Assembly: GCA_004802725.1 (NCBI GenBank)
Contig: SGPM01000007.1
Span: 1 to 64,000 of the forward strand
Length of the DNA: 64,000 nt
Origin: Antrodiella citrinella
Lineage: Eukaryota; Basidiomycota; Agaricomycetes; Polyporales; Steccherinaceae
Reading direction: 5' to 3'
The position numbers and the translations under genes were made by a program. Each line of letters starts with the position of its first letter. Positions within the stretch are counted from its first letter, which is position 1. Shown here in pieces: positions 60,054-64,000 of the stretch. Below the pieces are notes generated by a model. That model worked only from the letters and a program-made list of their open reading frames with translations. It did not search any database and was not told where the DNA came from.

Positions 60054-60847
60054 GATAGCTTGTGCCATTGACGTCTTGCCCAGTGCAGTCTTTTACGCAG
60101 CGCATCTCTCATTACGTCCTTGGGTAAGTACTGTTCTGGTTTACAACGCTTCTATGACTGTTTCCTAACACAAGCACTCTAGCCCGAATCTTTCAGCTTT
60201 TCGAACCCTCGGTCATGGTCATACCAGCATTCGTTTCTAGACGGACTTTCAGCATCCATCGAGACTCCTGGCACCGTCAATCCATATTCGGGTCCAGATA
60301 TCTGTATACCGTCTTTGCGTCGGCGATGTGAAGTATATTCACATCGTATGTTCAACAGCCTTAAAGAGGAATAATGAGGAATAATCTTGGGCCCAGAAAC
60401 AGTCGGCGCTAGATGTCGGACGTCAACTGTTGTACGTCGTTGAGTATTGCCTCGCCACAGTACAATCTTCGTTCAATTGACTTGAACAATCCCTTTCTTT
60501 TGAGGGTCATATCGTCTGTTGCTGCAGGTTAACGCTTATCGTCTTTTCCAGCCACAGCGACCTGGACCAGTGACTATGACGGTAAATTTGAGAACAACAG
60601 TAGAGACCCGTCCAAGTCATTGTCGTCTCATAGCTTGAGACTCATTGTGAGTCGCATTTCTAGGATAAAGATATGCATCTGCATGTGTTCATTGTGCATG
60701 TGAAGGAAGGACATGACTTGGCATGCTTGGCAGGTTCCTACAATTGATCCATGCACTATGAAAGATAGCGCTCGGGCCCGTTTCACTCTCACAGCAGCTC
60801 AAGTGTTTAAACAAATCACCTTCAAGCAGCTTTCATTTGGTGTCTGA
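60054..60847 (+). CDS. Unrecognised gene, 3' exons only resolved
   Basis: Exons 60054-60123, 60183-60332, 60397-60421, 60552-60646 and 60734-60847 join in phase and end in TGA. The deduced sequence is protein-like: DVLPSAVFYAAHLSLRPWPE, SWSYQHSFLDGLSAS, TVNPYSGPDIC, TWTSDYDGKFENNSRDPS and a C-terminus IDPCTMKDSARARFTLTAAQ followed by VFKQITFKQLSFGV. The exon 60397-60421 is the weakest link. The start is not resolved and I do not recognise the family. The last two exons are also present, decayed, in the inverted duplicate at 48.6-48.85 kb, which shows that this gene and GH79 were neighbours before the duplication. Confidence 0.4.
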
Positions 60848-61121
60848 ACGATGCAAGGCAAGTCCTCTTTGTGTACAAAGCTCGTCGTATCAGCTCAGTG
60901 AGCTGAGATCACTTCCAGAACCGTCGAAGTCAAGTGTAGCTGTCATCTCTATCTCGGCCGCAACATTTGTTGCTTTCACTCCTGAAATCGGAAACGTTTG
61001 GTCCGCGCTAGGCCAGCACAAGCCGTCTTCTCGAGGTGATTGACAGCCTCGCGTCTGCTGGTCAACAAAAGCAAGAGATCGGTCGTGATCATCGTTTCCG
61101 CTTTCCCCCTTGCTTGGCGGT

Positions 61122-63430
61122 ATGCGTGTCCCTACGCTCGTCCTCGAGCTTTTGTGCTCGTTCACTGTTGTGCGTGGAGTTACGGTCTATGGTCAGCAAC
61201 CTATCGGACAGACACAGACACAGACACAGACGACCAGTGCGGGAAGTGCTGCGTATACGGGATACTTGGCGTACAATCCGACTGTCCTAAGTCCGCCACC
61301 TCTGCCAGATCCCCTTCCTTCGACGCAATTCAATCTTTCTCTACCGCAAAACGCGAACGAGGTCAATGGACTGTCTGTGCCTGTCAAGAACTCTTTTTGG
61401 GGCTTCTCGATTGAGACGTCTGTCATCACACAAATCTGTAAGTCTCTTGATTTCAATGCACGATTTCAGTGTATTTGACTGGTTGTACGACAGTGGGTGT
61501 CAATGCGTGAGTGCTTGTACAAGAGTCTATGAATGAGCCAACGGACATGTCGACCTCCACAGTTCTTTTATTCAGGTCCCATTCCTGAACATCATTTCCC
61601 TACTTGTGGAGAGGACCGGCGAGTTTCACATTCGGATAGGTGGCAACACGCAGGAGACGGCTCGTCTGGTACCAAGCTTAGCTGATCAGAAGATGATCGA
61701 GAAACAAGGTATCGACCCAAATAATCCTGTGAGTATCTTCCTTCTTCGTACCGCATAGATTGCTGAGTTTTGCATGACGCGTTGTATGTTCGTGTAGACG
61801 GCAACACCCGCGCTGGTATATACGATGGAGATGTTTTACGTTTTGTCCAACATATCTGCGTTAGTCCCAGGCATAAAATGGTATCTAGGTATCCCGTTCA
61901 ACGACTCCTCCAACTGGGACCTGTCGATCGCCAAGTATGGAGAGCAAATTTTGGGAGACAACCTGCTCGGTTTTCAAGCAGGCAATGAGCCCGATCTCTA
62001 CGCAAAGTGAGTCCCTATCTTGGCGTTCTTGACATGACTAGTACTACGGCTAACCGTGTGTCCAGCCATAAGCATCGGAATGACAGCTACAACCAATTCA
62101 ACTACTTCAATGAATTCGGCTTGTTAATTGACGCGATTGCTGCGGAAACGGACATTACAATCAAGAACAACCTCATTGGACCCAGTACTTCGAGCGTGTT
62201 CTGGACTCCGGAGATGATATGGGACACTGGGTACCTCAGTGCTTATGGGAATGACTTGTTGGCACTCAGTGTAGAACAGTGAGCCCTTCAGCCCAGTCCT
62301 TTCTACGTGTCACACTGACCACTGCAAACGAGAAGTTATCCCTCAGACAATTGCGCTGCAATCTACAGCGGTCTCGGACCTCCCAAAGTCCCTCAAGACG
62401 AATTCGTCAAGTACCTCACCCACGACGGTGCCAACTCTGGCAAGGGTCTCGTCCGGCAATACCTGAACTCGACCAACATCGCTCAAGGAATGGGGAAAGA
62501 GTTTTTGATGTTTGAGACGAACTCAGCGTCTTGTGGCGGGTTTGCTGGTGTCAGTAACTCGTTCGGTATAGCGCTTTGGGCGTTGGACTATGGTCTGCAG
62601 ATGGCATACTCGAACTTCACGCATGCATTGTTGCATTTTGGTGGACAGGACGTGGCTTACAACGTATGTNAATCGTTTGTCTTCTACGCAGATGATTACT
62701 TACTGCCCTCTCCCACAGCCCATTACTCGTGAGTGACACTAGGCTNCATGTGTTTTTCACGACTAACCCATTGGACTTGCAGCGCCCCCAACCGGCCTCT
62801 CTACCTTCAACGAATGGACGATTGGAGCCATCTATTACGCCGTCCTCGCCCTTTCCGAGGCGTTCGGCAACTCCAGCACCTCCCAGATCATCGACGTCAC
62901 CNGTAACACGAACCAGCCCGCCTACGCCATCTACGAAAAGGGAGTACTGTCGCGCGTGGCGTTCTTCAACTATATGACGGACCCGTCTGGCGCGAATGAT
63001 TATACCGCGTCACTCATCGTAGGGGACGGACAGCCGAACACCGTCCCTGCGTCGGTGCAGGTCAAGTAGGTGCCCTGTNGGTCGTTATTCGTGTTGATAC
63101 TCAACCTTCGTCTCGTATTAGGTACCTATTGGCACCTTCAGTATCAGAGCTGTTCAATATCACCTACGCCGGCCAGGTAGGCNGACCTCAACTNCAGCTG
63201 TTCATTATTTGACCAACTCATCATAGACCTTCGGCGGTAAATTCGAATGCGACGGCCGCCTCAAAGGTACCGAAAACATCGAGACTGTGACCTGCGACCA
63301 AACTCTGAACACNTGCAACATCAAAGTCCCCGCCCCAGGGTTCGCGCTCGTCTTCCTCGACGACACGGGCTTGGCAGAGGCGGACCCGTCTGCGACGGTC
63401 ACATATTCCACGACGGCGGTCACTCGCACG
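61122..63430 (+). CDS. GH79 glycosidase (beta-glucuronidase-like), secreted, 3' end missing
   Basis: Glycoside hydrolase family 79 enzyme; fungal members trim glucuronic acid from arabinogalactan-type glycans. Ten exons are visible: 61122-61437, 61494-61506, 61563-61728, 61798-62006, 62066-62278, 62336-62663, 62719-62728, 62783-63065, 63122-63176 and 63227-63430. Phases close over about 599 residues, then a donor GTGAGT runs into N. Residues 1-19 look like a signal peptide; QTQTQTQ follows. The TIM barrel shows VERTGEFHIRIGGN, GFQAGNEPDLYA with the acid/base Glu, and LMFETNSASCGGFAG with the likely nucleophile Glu. A C-terminal beta domain follows (FGGKFECDGRLKG, VPAPGFALVFLDD). Exons 2 and 7 are 13 and 10 nt. 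Single N calls at 62670, 62746, 62902, 63079, 63183, 63194 and 63313 do not break the frame. Confidence 0.92.
61202..61235 (+). repeat. CAGACA repeat coding QTQTQT
   Basis: Short tandem CAGACA units in GH79 exon 1, giving alternating Gln and Thr just after the signal peptide. The decayed copy at 48 kb has fewer units. Confidence 0.75.
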
Positions 63431-64000
63431 GTGAGTACTAGTTCCAACTGACATTGCCAAGTGTTGGTGTTGACGNNGACGANNACAGACTNNANANNNN
63501 NNNNNNNNNNNNNNNNNNNNNNNNNNNNNNNNNNNNNNNNNNNNNNNNNNNNNNNNNNNNNNNNNNNNNNNNNNNNNNNNNNNNNNNNNNNNNNNNNNNN
63601 NNNNNNNNNNNNNNNNNNNNNNNNNNNNNNNNNNNNNNNNNNNNNNNNNNNNNNNNNNNNNNNNNNNNNNNNNNNNNNNNNNNNNNNNNNNNNNNNNNNN
63701 NNNNNNNNNNNNNNTNNANGTATNNNNTNTNTNTNTGCNAGNCTTTCTNTNCGNNNNTCACGACTCATTTGCACACGAACTTTGTTACAAAGGCCTTCCA
63801 TTCACTGACATTACATATCCTTGGACTTCCGTACATACATACACACGACNCAGATAAACTCTCTGAACCACATTGTACCATCCAGTCCGGTCAAGGAACC
63901 TATAGGAAGGGTAATGAGCGCTTGCACGTAAACACAGAACAAACAAACGGAAAAGCTCAGAGAGAAAAAAAGTCTCGACATGGGGTGTTAAGACAGGGAT
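63431..64000. other. Assembly gap and flanking sequence
   Basis: Bases about 63483-63760 are almost all N. The last exon of GH79 probably lies in it. The final 240 bases show no recognisable gene. Confidence 0.8.

Overview
The window is nuclear DNA from a filamentous fungus, most likely an Agaricomycete (mushroom-type basidiomycete). The genes carry many short introns, mostly 45-80 nt with GTRNGT-type donors and YAG acceptors. The families fit: a velvet regulator, Mid1, a Zn2Cys6 factor, a GATA factor, a UMTA/LaeA-like methyltransferase, secreted GH79 and GDSL hydrolases. Nearly all gene models below were built by hand; their exon phases close and conserved motifs run across the splice junctions.

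Layout. Positions 1-45 kb are gene-dense: QCR2 (-), a SAM methyltransferase (-), a family X DNA polymerase (+), MID1 (+), a histidine-type acid phosphatase (-), a velvet regulator (+), an SGNH esterase (-), the La protein (-), a Zn2Cys6 factor (+), acylaminoacyl-peptidase (-), a CHZ1-like H2A.Z chaperone (+), peroxisomal acyl-CoA oxidase (-), a 4'-phosphopantetheinyl transferase-like protein (+) and an MFS sugar transporter (-). Most neighbours are convergent or divergent. There is no operon, and I see no clear biosynthetic cluster. From 46 to 53.7 kb the DNA is gene-poor and holds a decayed, inverted duplicate of a segment that is intact near 60.5-61.7 kb. A two-finger GATA factor lies at 53.8-56.6 kb. 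After another sparse stretch come an unrecognised gene and a GH79 glycosidase whose 3' end is lost in a run of N.

Main points of interest are: (1) five exons of only 10-14 nt in four unrelated genes, several coding catalytic or metal-binding residues; (2) a GATA factor with two closely spaced fingers, unlike the widely spaced two-finger iron regulators, plus a C-terminal HPPM repeat; (3) a velvet protein with a tail of over 700 residues carrying repeated PVRLD motifs; (4) a phosphopantetheinyl transferase-like protein with Ser at the usual metal-binding Asp; (5) a cluster of TGTGGC/GCCACA hexamers between the acyl-CoA oxidase and that gene; (6) an inverted ~1.1-kb duplication containing a GH79 pseudogene.

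Two conserved genes, QCR2 and the Zn2Cys6 factor, appear to need a one-base change to read through. Scattered N calls from 62.67 kb onward show that base quality is imperfect, so assembly error is the simplest explanation. No transposase, CRISPR array, rRNA or convincing tRNA gene was found.
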